Position numbers and translations under genes: made by a program. DNA of 64,000 bases, from positions 123,096-187,095 of the forward strand of contig DATAWP010000025.1 of the NCBI GenBank assembly GCA_036267155.1, given 5' to 3'. A model generated the notes under the pieces. That model was given only the letters and a program-made list of their open reading frames with translations, did no database searches and had not been told where the DNA came from. This DNA comes from PALSA-1353 sp036267155. GTDB lineage: Bacteria > Planctomycetota > Phycisphaerae > Tepidisphaerales > Tepidisphaeraceae. Shown one piece after another: positions 1 to 8,486 of this stretch (position 1 is the first letter of the stretch; every line of letters begins with the position of its first letter).

Positions 1-207
1 AGGCCGAACAGATCGCCGGACAGGTATGTCTATTTGATATAAATTGTTTATTTATATGTATTTATAATTATAATGCAATAAAAATAGATTGGCTTCGTCC
101 CGAAGCAAGCTCAAGCATAAAAACAAAAAAATCGTGGAAATGGAAAAATGTCACCACAGATCGGTTCCAGCCGCTTTCGTTCACTACTTATGGTAGCGCG
201 GGCTTCG
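1..207. other. AT-rich intergenic stretch, no gene seen
   Basis: The first 100 bases are much richer in A and T than the rest of the window. I see no convincing coding region. A gene ending left of the window could contribute the first few codons, but this cannot be decided. Confidence 0.4.
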
Positions 208-303
208 TTAAACCACCTGCACCGGCGACTGAGCCAGTGTCGGGTAATCGGCAAGCAATAACTGCGCGTCCTCTTTGGCCGACTGAAGCAGATCCTGTAC
301 GCG
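208..303 (-). pseudogene. Decayed duplicate of the recG 3' end
   Basis: Read on the minus strand this stretch encodes about 31 residues ending in a stop, and they match the very C-terminus of the RecG encoded at 1618-3813. The shared core is the AKEDAQLLLAD peptide, and both ends finish with VQV plus one residue and a stop. About 17 codons present in the intact gene between the core and the last residues are missing here. Identity at DNA level is only about 70 percent by eye, so the copy is old or came from a related genome. No start and no helicase domain accompany it. The LamG/PEP-CTERM gene lies between the two copies. Confidence 0.65.
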
Positions 304-331
304 CGAGTTTGGCGGCGGGGGGTGTATGCGT

Positions 332-452
332 GGCTCTGTCTCGACCACGCGGAATCCGTCAAGAGGTAGCTGTGCCCAATCTCGCAAACACCCGGAGAAC
401 GGAGCGTTCGTTCGGGCGCGCAAATTGCGAAGCCGAGGATCGAGACAGAGCC
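332..452. repeat. Inverted repeat element with 13-base perfect arms
   Basis: The arms GGCTCTGTCTCGA (332-344) and TCGAGACAGAGCC (440-452) are exact reverse complements separated by 95 bases. The element lies between the recG remnant and the stop codon of the LamG gene at 467, so it could be a small non-coding mobile element or part of a 3' structure. No target-site duplication is obvious by eye. Confidence 0.5.
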
Positions 453-466
453 GGGGATGTCCCATT

Positions 467-1414
467 TTATCTGCCCTGCGGATTAATGCTCCCTCGGTTG
501 CGTCGACGCAGGAGAAGCGCGGTAGTGCCGACCGCGAGGATAGACAGCGAAAGGGGTTCCGGAACCGGAAGGACCACATTCGGTCCGGCTGCGTAATCAG
601 CCGCGATGGCGGCGCCACTCTGCGCGTTGTTATAAATGCGGAACTCGTCAATAGTGCCGGAAGTGGCGTTGTCGACGAGAAACGGCGATCGCCCGAGATA
701 GGCGTTCGTGAAATTATAATCGCTGAGGGGAATAGCCGCGATTGTCTCTTGGAGTCCGCCGACGCCACCGGCGCTCACGTCGTACAGATAATAACTAAGC
801 GTGCCGGCGGCGGCGTCAATGACGGTGGCCGACATGAAGGTTTCACCATCGTCCAGATAACCGCCACCATCAGCGCCAATGTTAGGGGTGGTCTCATACG
901 CATCCGTTGCGTCACCGGTTGAGTACCCGTTGATGGTTTGTTCGACATGGTCGCCGCCGGTGTTGGCCCCGCCTGGGGGAGTTACAGGTTGAGGAGCGGA
1001 TATGGCATGGATCAGATATTCACCACCTGCGCCAGTCGGTTGGTCGGCTGGATTGTCGTTGTTGCCATTTGAAAAAGTATAGGACTCGGCAAAAAACCCA
1101 GATCCCTGAAACGTGAACCATTCTTCAATAGTCGCACTGCCGCTGGACGGCAGGATGCTGGCAGGAAGGGAGAGATACCCGTTAGGATCGGGGTCGCCGC
1201 CCACACTGAATTCGGGGTTGTTCAATTGAAGCTGGCCGCCGGAAACGGTGGCGCTGTTCACCAGAGTGCCGTTGGCGCTGCCGACGGAGTCGTTGGCCGT
1301 ACCGTCATTGAAACTGTAGCGATGGGTCAGATCCGCGTGAACCGGCGCCACACCCAACAGCCCAATGAGCAGAACACCACAACCGATACCCGAATGACGT
1401 ATGTGCATTTTCAT
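467..1414 (-). CDS. Exported LamG-like domain protein with PEP-CTERM sorting tail
   Basis: The product has 315 residues. Residues 1-27 form a signal peptide. A concanavalin A-like/LamG fold is suggested by the opening THRYSFNDGTANDSVG and by the later GTIDEFRIYNNAQS, both typical of LamG-type domains. The C-terminus is a PEP-CTERM signal: a VPEP motif, a hydrophobic helix and an arginine cluster (RRRNR). Such proteins are exported and processed at the envelope by an exosortase in PEP-CTERM bacteria; the ligand is unknown. The start at 1414 was chosen because GGAGGAAGG lies just upstream and the signal peptide begins there, although the frame stays open far upstream. It lies downstream of recG on the same strand, with about 200 bases between. 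Confidence 0.85.
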   Translation of the reverse strand: MKMHIRHSGIGCGVLLIGLLGVAPVHADLTHRYSFNDGTANDSVGSANGTLVNSATVSGGQLQLNNPEFSVGGDPDPNGYLSLPASILPSSGSATIEEWFTFQGSGFFAESYTFSNGNNDNPADQPTGAGGEYLIHAISAPQPVTPPGGANTGGDHVEQTINGYSTGDATDAYETTPNIGADGGGYLDDGETFMSATVIDAAAGTLSYYLYDVSAGGVGGLQETIAAIPLSDYNFTNAYLGRSPFLVDNATSGTIDEFRIYNNAQSGAAIAADYAAGPNVVLPVPEPLSLSILAVGTTALLLRRRNRGSINPQGR

Positions 1415-1617
1415 GCCTTCCTCCGTAAAATCCAACCCACAAGATTTACTTTCGACGTGAAAGAAAGTAATTATGTCGTAAAATGCGATGATGTCAAGAA
1501 GAATCTTGAAAGGTTTTTTCGGTAAGATTCGGTTCCATCCCCGGTAAAATGGGAAAGGTGAAGTGACCTGCCCACGAACGGTGGGCGTGTGAACCGCTGA
1601 AAACAAAGAGGCGGAAA

Positions 1618-3813
1618 TCAGCCTACCTGAACCAAGTCCATCGTTTTGCCGAACTGGGCAAGCAATGCTTTGCGAAGTGAAGCGTGACCCGGTTGCGACA
1701 GCTTCGCATCGTCGGCGAGCAGAAGTTGAGCGTCCTCCTTTGCCAATTGCAGCAGGTCCAACTCGCTGGTGACATCGGCCAGCTTGAACTCCGGCAGGCC
1801 GTGCTGGCGGGTGCCGAAGAATTCGCCGGGGCCGCGGAGACGCAGGTCCATCTCGGCGATCTCGAATCCGCTGGTGGTGCTGAGCATCGCGCCCAGCCGC
1901 GCTTCCGCGCCCGACGTGGGGGCATCGGATAGCAGGATGCAATGCGATGGCCAGATTCCCCGGCCGACCCGGCCGCGAAGCTGGTGCAATTGCGAAAGGC
2001 CAAAGCGATCGGCCCCGTCGATCACCATCACCGTGGCGTTGGGCACGTCGATGCCGACCTCGATGACCGTCGTGGATACCAGCACGTCGATTCGCCCCTC
2101 GCGGAAGTCGGACATCGTCTGCTCTTTCTGTTCCGTCGGCATCTGTCCGTGCAGTGCCGCCACGCGCAACTCGGCCAACGGGCCGGCGGCCAGCGATCGC
2201 ATGTGCCGCGTCACCGATTTTCCATCGGCATCATCGTCTTCGATTTGCGGCACGACGATATACGCCTGGCGTCCGCCGCGCACCTGCTCACGGACGAATC
2301 GCCACGCCTCCGCCGCCTGATTCGGCCGAAGCCATCGCGTGGTAATCGGCTGCCTGCCTGGCGGAAGCTCGTCGATGGCGCTCACATCGAAATCGGCGAA
2401 ATAAGACAGTGCCAGCGTTCGCGGGATCGGCGTGGCCGTCATCACCAGATAGTGCGGCATGGAGCCCTTGTCCGTTAACGTCGCACGCTGCCGAACGCCC
2501 AGGCGATGCTGCTCGTCCACGACAATCAAACCGAGATTCGCAAACTGAATATTCTCCTGCAGCAGCGCCTGCGTTCCGACGACGAGATTTGCGTGCCCCT
2601 CCGCCAGGGCCGCCGCGACCGCGCCCTTGCTTTGGCGGCGCGTGCGCGAGGTCAACAACTCAATCTTCACGCTGGAATTGTGCAGCAGATTCCGTAGCGT
2701 GAGGAAATGCTGCTCGGCCAGGACTTCCGTCGGGGCCAGCAGAGCGGCTTGCATCTTGTTGGCCACCGCGACGAGCATGGCGTACAGCGCGACGACCGTT
2801 TTTCCGCTGCCGACGTCGCCCTGTAAAAGCCGTTTCATCGGCCGGCCGCTCTTGAGATCGTCCACGATTTGCCACACCGCGTTTTGCTGCCCGCTCGTCA
2901 ATTCGAACGGAAACCGCGCGCGAATCCGCCGGTCCAGAGTCCCGTCGATCCTCAAAACCGCAGCGCTGATTTTGGTCGATTTCAGCCGATGACTCAGCGC
3001 CAGCGCCAACTGCATGAGAATCAGCTCGTCGTAAACCAGCCGGCGCCTGGCGGCGATGGCCTGGCGGCGATCTGTCGGCTGATGGATCGCGCGATACGCC
3101 TGCGGCCGGCCCATGAGCTTTCGTGTGGCCAGAAATCCCGGCGAGAACCATTCGCCGATGGCGCCGACGCCCGCGCCCAGATTCGACGCGATAATCCGCT
3201 CGATCTTTTCGCTGGCCAGCTTGCCGCTGGCCGGATAAACGGCGCGCAACTTGGCGTTGTCCAATGTCTCGGTGCTGGCTTCGACGACTTCCCATTTGGG
3301 ATTCACGATCTGCGGGATGCCGCGGAAAAACCGAATAGGCCCGCGCACGCGCAGCAGGAGCCCCGGATGAATCTGCCGGCGGAGATACGCCCCGTGAAAA
3401 AAAACCAGGGCCAGCCGATTCAGCCCCTGAGAAAGCGTCGCTTCGAATCGAGGTTTGCCATGGCCGATGATGTAATTGACTGCCGTTACTTCCCCGCGGG
3501 CGATTCCAATCTCTCCATCGCGCAGCCTCTCGATCGGCTTTTCTTCCGATTCGTATTGGTAGTCGCGCGGGAAGTAATCGAGGAGTTCCCCCAGCGTGCC
3601 GACGCCGAGCGCGCGCAATGTTTTCGCCCGCGCCGGGCCGATCTCGGGCAGATCGTCTACTGATTGAGACAGAACGTCTTTCGCCCCCGTGCCACCGTTA
3701 TAAGATCCGGCAGACAATTGAACCGCGGAGACGCCGAGACGCAGGGAAGACGCAGAGACGTCTACGCTCGCCTCTGCATCTTCTCTGCCTCCTCTGGGTC
3801 TCTGCGGTTCCAT
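1618..3813 (-). CDS. recG: ATP-dependent DNA helicase RecG
   Basis: RecG remodels stalled replication forks and branch-migrates Holliday junctions. From the ATG at 3813 the product has 731 residues: wedge/OB domain at about 55-190, Walker A GDVGSGKT at 332-339, DEQH box at 433-436, TATPIPRT at 459-466, and a QLRGRVGRG helicase motif in the second RecA-like lobe. Length fits the family once the first ~35 residues are discounted. Those residues are encoded by a dispersed inverted repeat (3720-3810) and do not look like RecG, so translation may really begin at an unusual codon further in, for example a TTG at 3718-3720. The gene is followed by a PEP-CTERM gene and, beyond it, by a remnant of a second recG tail. 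Confidence 0.95.
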   Translation of the reverse strand: MEPQRPRGGREDAEASVDVSASSLRLGVSAVQLSAGSYNGGTGAKDVLSQSVDDLPEIGPARAKTLRALGVGTLGELLDYFPRDYQYESEEKPIERLRDGEIGIARGEVTAVNYIIGHGKPRFEATLSQGLNRLALVFFHGAYLRRQIHPGLLLRVRGPIRFFRGIPQIVNPKWEVVEASTETLDNAKLRAVYPASGKLASEKIERIIASNLGAGVGAIGEWFSPGFLATRKLMGRPQAYRAIHQPTDRRQAIAARRRLVYDELILMQLALALSHRLKSTKISAAVLRIDGTLDRRIRARFPFELTSGQQNAVWQIVDDLKSGRPMKRLLQGDVGSGKTVVALYAMLVAVANKMQAALLAPTEVLAEQHFLTLRNLLHNSSVKIELLTSRTRRQSKGAVAAALAEGHANLVVGTQALLQENIQFANLGLIVVDEQHRLGVRQRATLTDKGSMPHYLVMTATPIPRTLALSYFADFDVSAIDELPPGRQPITTRWLRPNQAAEAWRFVREQVRGGRQAYIVVPQIEDDDADGKSVTRHMRSLAAGPLAELRVAALHGQMPTEQKEQTMSDFREGRIDVLVSTTVIEVGIDVPNATVMVIDGADRFGLSQLHQLRGRVGRGIWPSHCILLSDAPTSGAEARLGAMLSTTSGFEIAEMDLRLRGPGEFFGTRQHGLPEFKLADVTSELDLLQLAKEDAQLLLADDAKLSQPGHASLRKALLAQFGKTMDLVQVG
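3720..3810. repeat. Dispersed inverted repeat of the 'accgcagag' type at the recG 5' end
   Basis: The arms GAACCGCGGAGAC (3720-3732) and GTCTCTGCGGTTC (3798-3810) are reverse complements at 12 of 13 positions, and the interior is made of degenerate gacgcagag-like units. A related fragment (ACCGCAGAGATCGCAGAG) lies near 49890. The element overlaps the first codons of the longest recG frame. Confidence 0.6.
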
Positions 3814-3836
3814 CTAATGCAGAGGATAGTGAGTGT

Positions 3837-4493
3837 TCATTCCTCCGCCCAGCCCTCGTCGCCGATGAGTTTTACGAATCGGCATGGACAGATGTCGCTG
3901 CTGACCAATTTGTCGCCGAGGCGCTGCACCTCGACGAGCATTTGCTCGTCGCTCGGCCCAACCGGCAGGACGGCGATTCCGCCGTCGGCCAATTGCGATT
4001 TGAGCAGGGCTTCGGGAACGCGCGGCGCTCCGGCGGCAACGAGAATCCGATCGAACGGGGCGGCCTGGGGCCAGCCCTTCGTCCCGTCGCCGAAACGAAA
4101 ATGCACGTTGCGAATGTCCAGCGATAACAGCTTTTCAAACGCTTCATCCAGCAGCGGCTTGAGCCGTTCGATGGAATAAACCTCGCGCGCCAATTTGCAC
4201 AGAATCGCGGTGTGATATCCGCTGCCCGTGCCGATCTCCAAAACCTTGTGCGCCGGGTCGATCTGCAATCGCGCGGTCATCAGCGCAACCATGTACGGCT
4301 GGCTGATGGTTTGACCGTGGCCGATCGGGGCGGCGCGGTCGGCGAAGGCCGACTCCCGTGCATCGGCAAGGAAAAATTTATCGCGCGGCACCGCCCGCAA
4401 TGCCGCGATCACTCGCTCGTCGCGGATTCCGCGTTCGATGATCTGTTGACGGATCATCTGCTCCTGCGGAGTTATTTCACCAACTTGGTTCAT
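3837..4493 (-). CDS. pcm: Protein-L-isoaspartate O-methyltransferase
   Basis: This enzyme uses SAM to methylate isoaspartyl residues in aged proteins so that they can revert to aspartate. The 218-residue product has the family's GHGQTISQPYMVA segment (58-70) and the SAM-binding motif I VLEIGTGSGYH (84-94), followed by FDRILVAAGAPRVP. Length is normal for bacterial PCMT. Its start codon overlaps the longest frame of the divergent SAM hydrolase-like gene in the tetranucleotide CATG at 4491-4494, so the promoters of the two genes must lie inside each other's 5' coding ends. Confidence 0.95.
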   Translation of the reverse strand: MNQVGEITPQEQMIRQQIIERGIRDERVIAALRAVPRDKFFLADARESAFADRAAPIGHGQTISQPYMVALMTARLQIDPAHKVLEIGTGSGYHTAILCKLAREVYSIERLKPLLDEAFEKLLSLDIRNVHFRFGDGTKGWPQAAPFDRILVAAGAPRVPEALLKSQLADGGIAVLPVGPSDEQMLVEVQRLGDKLVSSDICPCRFVKLIGDEGWAEE

Positions 4494-4512
4494 GCCGGTA
4501 TTCTATCCCATC

Positions 4513-5307
4513 ATGAGCCATAAGCCGAATCCGGCCCATCCGATCGTGACGTTGACGACGGATTTTGGATTGTCCGATGCGTACGTGGCGGCGATGAAGG
4601 CCGCGATTCTGCGGCAATCTCCCCACGCGGTTCTGGTGGATGTCACCCACAATGTGCCGCCGCAGGACGTGCTGTGCGGATCGATCTCCCTCGAACGGGC
4701 GGTGGACGGATTCGGGCCCGGCACGGTTCATCTGGCGGTTGTCGATCCGGGCGTGGGGACCAATCGGCGAATTCTCCTCGTCGAAATCCACGGCAGCATC
4801 GTCGTCTGCCCCGACAACGGCCTCATCACCTGGACTTGGCGGCGGCTGGGACCGGGACGCGCCAGCGAACTGATCTGGCGCCCACACCGGAAAATCAGCG
4901 ATACCTTCCATGGCCGCGACATCATGGGCCCGGTTGCCGGAATGTTGGCGGGCGGCAAGCGCCCGTCTGAAATCGCCCGGCCCATCAATGATCCAATCCT
5001 GCTGGATGTCGCTCCCCCGTCGCGGCCGGTCGAGTCCGGCCAAATCATTCACATCGATCATTTCGGCAATGGCATCACGAACATTCCGCGCGATTCACTG
5101 AACTCGCTCGGCAAGCTCACCGCTCGGGTCGGCCGAAAAAAGATGCGTCTGAAACGAACCTACGTCGATGCCGCGCCGGGATGTGCGCTGGCGCTATTCG
5201 GCAGTTCGGGTTTGCTGGAGATCGCCGTTCGCGATGGCTCGGCGGCAAAGGCGCTGGGCCTGCGCGTGGGAACTCACGTGACGATTACATCGCCGAACCC
5301 CAGATGA
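4513..5307 (+). CDS. SAM hydroxide adenosyltransferase (SAM hydrolase) family protein, DUF62
   Basis: The 264-residue product matches the DUF62 / chlorinase-fluorinase fold. It has VTLTTDFGLSDAYV near the N-terminus, VDVTHNVPPQDV, AVVDPGVGT and the CPDNGLITW region. Members without the halogenase active site hydrolyse SAM to adenosine and methionine, and that is the likely activity here. An in-frame ATG at 4492 would add seven residues but collides with the pcm start; the ATG at 4513 begins just before the conserved strand. The C-terminal domain with HIDHFGNGITNI (approximately residues 180-264) is also typical. Confidence 0.88.
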   Translation: MSHKPNPAHPIVTLTTDFGLSDAYVAAMKAAILRQSPHAVLVDVTHNVPPQDVLCGSISLERAVDGFGPGTVHLAVVDPGVGTNRRILLVEIHGSIVVCPDNGLITWTWRRLGPGRASELIWRPHRKISDTFHGRDIMGPVAGMLAGGKRPSEIARPINDPILLDVAPPSRPVESGQIIHIDHFGNGITNIPRDSLNSLGKLTARVGRKKMRLKRTYVDAAPGCALALFGSSGLLEIAVRDGSAAKALGLRVGTHVTITSPNPR

Positions 5308-5317
5308 AGGTGTTTTC

Positions 5318-5854
5318 TTACTGCTTTGCCGCGTCGGCTTTTTCCGAAAATCCCAGGGCCAGCGAACTCAACTCATCATGATTGGCGGCGAAATGGGCAT
5401 CCTCGGTCCAGCCGATGATTTGAATGTAGTGCGTCTTGGTGTCCAGAACGGTCACGCAATAACCGATGCTCACCTTTGAGCCGGGCAGTTGGCCGTGGAG
5501 TTCGAAACGGTAGGCGTCTTGTCCGTTGACCTTGACGTGTTGGCCGGCGTCGAGGCGGGGATTATCCAGACTCATCGCCATCGTATCACGCTTGCCCTCG
5601 GCGAATTGCGCAAGCGAGCCGGCGTAATCCTCCTTGCGGTCGGCCACGACCTCGGCATATTCTCCCCGATGCGGGTTGCTCGCGCTGATCTGAACGCTTT
5701 GGACATGGAAATCGGCCGGGCCCCATCCCTTGGGGGCGACGAGCTGATATTGGCCATCTGCGCTGTGGAGCGTGACCCCATCATCGGCAAGCAGCGCCTG
5801 CGGAAGGAAGGTCATGCAAACGATGATTGCGGCCGCAAACCTCAATCGTGTCAT
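5318..5854 (-). CDS. Small exported protein of unknown function, possibly PsbP/Mog1-like fold
   Basis: The 178-residue product starts with a signal peptide (residues 1-23, ending QALLADD). The mature part has alternating beta-strand-like segments, including YQLVAPKGW, AYRFELHGQL and THYIQIIGWT, which resemble PsbP/DUF1795-type proteins. That assignment is inference. The start at 5854 is supported by the signal peptide and not by a strong ribosome site. It sits downstream of, and on the same strand as, the PEP-CTERM protease gene, with 65 bases between them. Confidence 0.7.
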   Translation of the reverse strand: MTRLRFAAAIIVCMTFLPQALLADDGVTLHSADGQYQLVAPKGWGPADFHVQSVQISASNPHRGEYAEVVADRKEDYAGSLAQFAEGKRDTMAMSLDNPRLDAGQHVKVNGQDAYRFELHGQLPGSKVSIGYCVTVLDTKTHYIQIIGWTEDAHFAANHDELSSLALGFSEKADAAKQ

Positions 5855-5919
5855 CAATGCAATTGTATCGCGCCGTAGCCTCGGATGTACATCGGTGGTT
5901 TCGATTTCCCGCCCGATGA

Positions 5920-7002
5920 TTAAGCCCGACCGCGCCTGCGGTGCAGAAGTCCTAGCCCGCCAAACGCCAACAGCGTCAGAGACGATGGTTCGGGCAAGGC
6001 CGCGTTGACGGTCCCCTCCGCGCTCGTGATCCAAGCGCTGTAAGACATCGCGTTCACATCCTTCCAAATAAAACTGTTATCGTCGGCGTACGGAATGACA
6101 TCAGATTCGAGAAGGACATTTGCCTTATCGTAAGAGTCGTACGTATACGAGGAGGCGTGAACACCCACGATGACATATTGCCCTTTCACCAATTCCAAAG
6201 TGGGTCCGCCGGAGTCGCCCTCCAAGGCGTACGATGTGCCGTTGTAGCCCCCGGCCCCGTTAGCAGTAATCGCGGTTCCCCCGGTAATTCCGTTGTACTG
6301 ATACTTTACGGCGCCGGTCCCTGGGTCGTAGAACGACGAGGCCCCGACCAAGTTGGCTGTGACCTTCAGGATATTATTCTTGCCTGACAGCAGGGTGCCG
6401 TAGCCCAGTCCAGTGCCGGGCCTGTACACGTAGCCTGGAAAATTCGTCATATTAAGCGCGTTGTACACGTTGACTGGACTGGCGTTCGCCCGATAGCCGT
6501 AACCCGATTGCACGATGGCATCGTTTGCTGCGACGCCGGTGCCGATTTGCAATGGGGTGAAGGCTGGAAGCGCTGGCACTTGAGCCGCCGGCACATAGAC
6601 CGAGAGCATTGCCAGGTCCACAGCACTGGTGCCCCCCGAGGGGATTGTAAAATCGGTTGTAACAGCCGAGGCGGCAGGATTAGGATTCGCGGCGTTCCCG
6701 AAGCCAACGTTGATCTTGCCGGGGGCAAAAAGGCTCGCGCCTTTGGCAGAACTGTCGTCTCGAATGACATGATCGGCCGTAAGCACATCGAACACGGTGC
6801 CGCCGTTATAACCGTACGACAGGACGATGCTCCCGGTGCCACCGAAACCACCCGCCGACACCTGCACGATTGAATTATTGACGCCCGCAGGCAGGTTATT
6901 GACAACCTGATTGCCGGCAACCGCCAAGCCGAGACTGATCCCCGGGAACAACGCGGAAGCGCCGATGGAAAGAACCCAATCCAAGTTGCAGGTCTTTCGC
7001 AT
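5920..7002 (-). CDS. Trypsin-like serine protease with PEP-CTERM sorting tail
   Basis: The 360-residue product has a signal peptide (1-30) and a full chymotrypsin-family triad: TADHVI with His78, a DLAML segment with Asp129, and GDSGGP with Ser264. The C-terminus ends in LPEPSSLTLLAFGGLGLL followed by arginines, a PEP-CTERM signal that targets proteins for envelope sorting by exosortase. GGAGG lies seven bases before the ATG at 7002, which fixes the start. The combination suggests a surface or outer-membrane associated protease. Substrate is unknown. Confidence 0.85.
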   Translation of the reverse strand: MRKTCNLDWVLSIGASALFPGISLGLAVAGNQVVNNLPAGVNNSIVQVSAGGFGGTGSIVLSYGYNGGTVFDVLTADHVIRDDSSAKGASLFAPGKINVGFGNAANPNPAASAVTTDFTIPSGGTSAVDLAMLSVYVPAAQVPALPAFTPLQIGTGVAANDAIVQSGYGYRANASPVNVYNALNMTNFPGYVYRPGTGLGYGTLLSGKNNILKVTANLVGASSFYDPGTGAVKYQYNGITGGTAITANGAGGYNGTSYALEGDSGGPTLELVKGQYVIVGVHASSYTYDSYDKANVLLESDVIPYADDNSFIWKDVNAMSYSAWITSAEGTVNAALPEPSSLTLLAFGGLGLLHRRRGRA

Positions 7003-7335
7003 TTTGATCCTCCAAAGTTCTGGCCGACAGTACATCTCTCAGAGCAGCGTAAAACAACCGTAAAAATCGCCTCACCACGGCGCGATAACCGATTTCCGCC
7101 AAATCTAACGAACCCCAATTTCTTGTCAAGAAACTGCCTGGCAATCTTGCGATATGCTGCCTTTTCTTCTTACAAGCATATTCATCTCCAAATCGAAAAA
7201 AATAGTTGGTAATTTTTTGAAAGAATATCCTTGATTATACGGGCTTGGCGTGACGCATAATAAGCGGCCGAAGTGCGCAAAATCGGAATCCATTGATGTC
7301 GCACGGCCATTTGAGGGGGAGGATTTTTCTATAGA
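7003..7335. other. Divergent intergenic region, no gene seen
   Basis: This holds the upstream regions of the PEP-CTERM protease (minus) and coaB (plus). It is more AT-rich than the surrounding genes around 7150-7240. I see no convincing RNA or short gene. Confidence 0.4.
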
Positions 7336-7965
7336 ATGAGCGCAATGCGGATGCTGATCACGGCCGGGCCGACGCGGGAGCCGATTGACCCGGTGCGTTA
7401 TATCGGGAATCGAAGCAGCGGAAAAATGGGCGCGGCCCTGGTCCGGGCGGCGCTGGCGGCGGGGCAGGAAGTTACCGCGATTCTCGGCCCGGTTGCCACG
7501 CCCTTTCCCTCGGCTGCTCAGCGCATCGACGTCGAAACAGCGGAGCAAATGCTCGCCGCCGTCCTGCGCGAATTCCCGAAACACGATTTGCTGATCATGG
7601 CCGCGGCGGTGGCCGATTACCGGCCGGTCGCCGCCAGCGCGGCTAAGCTGGCGCGGAAGGGCGTCCGGATGCTGGAACTGGAATCGACCGCCGACATCGT
7701 CGCGGCCGCCGGACGCATCAAACGGCCCGACCAGCGCACGGTTGGATTCAGCCTGGAAACCACGCCGGACCCTCAGCGCGTTCGCGATAAATTGCGGCAA
7801 AAAAAACTCGATCTGATTGTTTACAATGCCGTCGAGACCATCTCTTCGGAATTGATCCAGCCGACCCTCTTTTTCGCGGATGGGAGTGAGGAAAAGCTGC
7901 CCTCGCGGCCCAAAGGGGAGTTCGCCGATATCCTCATTCAGCGGTCCGCCGGGCTGTTTGATTAA
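7336..7965 (+). CDS. coaB: Phosphopantothenate--cysteine ligase, CoaB domain alone
   Basis: CoaB joins cysteine to 4'-phosphopantothenate in coenzyme A synthesis. The 209-residue product begins with MLITAGPTREPIDPVRYIGN and contains NRSSGKMG and AAAVADYRP, the hallmarks of the CoaB half of the usual CoaBC fusion. The flavin decarboxylase half (CoaC) is absent here, so it must be encoded elsewhere. A GGGGGAGG tract lies upstream of the start. dut follows after 28 bases, so the two may be co-transcribed. Confidence 0.9.
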   Translation: MSAMRMLITAGPTREPIDPVRYIGNRSSGKMGAALVRAALAAGQEVTAILGPVATPFPSAAQRIDVETAEQMLAAVLREFPKHDLLIMAAAVADYRPVAASAAKLARKGVRMLELESTADIVAAAGRIKRPDQRTVGFSLETTPDPQRVRDKLRQKKLDLIVYNAVETISSELIQPTLFFADGSEEKLPSRPKGEFADILIQRSAGLFD

Positions 7966-7993
7966 CACCCCGCCAATCGCTGGAGTTTAGCCA

Positions 7994-8446
7994 GTGCCTC
8001 GTCCGATAACAGTCAAAGTGAAGCGCCTTGCCGGTGGTGAAGGTCTGCCCTTGCCGGTCCGCATGACCGAGGACTCGGCCGGCTTCGACGTTGCCGCCGC
8101 CGTCGCGCAGGCCACGGTCCTTCAGCCCGGCGAGATTCGCCTGGTTCCCTGCGGATTCGCCATCGCGATTCCCAGGGGATACGAGGCCCAGGTGCGGCCG
8201 CGCAGCGGCCTGGCCAGCAAACACGGTATCACCATGATTAACAGCCCGGGAACCATCGATTCCGATTATCGCGGCGAAGTCCAGGTGCCGCTGGTCAATC
8301 ATGGAAAGTCCGCCTTCACCGTCCAGCGCGGGATGCGCATCGCGCAAATGCTCATCCTTCCGGTTCCGGCGGTGAAACTGGTTGAAGTTGCCGAACTCGA
8401 TTCGACCGCTCGTGGAAAGGGCGGGTTTGGACATACCGGACATTGA
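7994..8446 (+). CDS. dut: dUTP diphosphatase
   Basis: The enzyme hydrolyses dUTP to dUMP and pyrophosphate, keeping uracil out of DNA and feeding dTMP synthesis. The 150-residue product has all five trimeric dUTPase motifs: AGFDVAA (29-35), RPRSGLA (68-74), GTIDSDYRG (86-94), RIAQM (115-119) and RGKGGFGHTG (140-149). The start is a GTG. The normal size and intact motifs leave little doubt. Confidence 0.95.
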   Translation: MPRPITVKVKRLAGGEGLPLPVRMTEDSAGFDVAAAVAQATVLQPGEIRLVPCGFAIAIPRGYEAQVRPRSGLASKHGITMINSPGTIDSDYRGEVQVPLVNHGKSAFTVQRGMRIAQMLILPVPAVKLVEVAELDSTARGKGGFGHTGH

Positions 8447-8486
8447 TGTAGAGACCGCGCGGCCAAATGCCGCGGCTAAAGGATTC

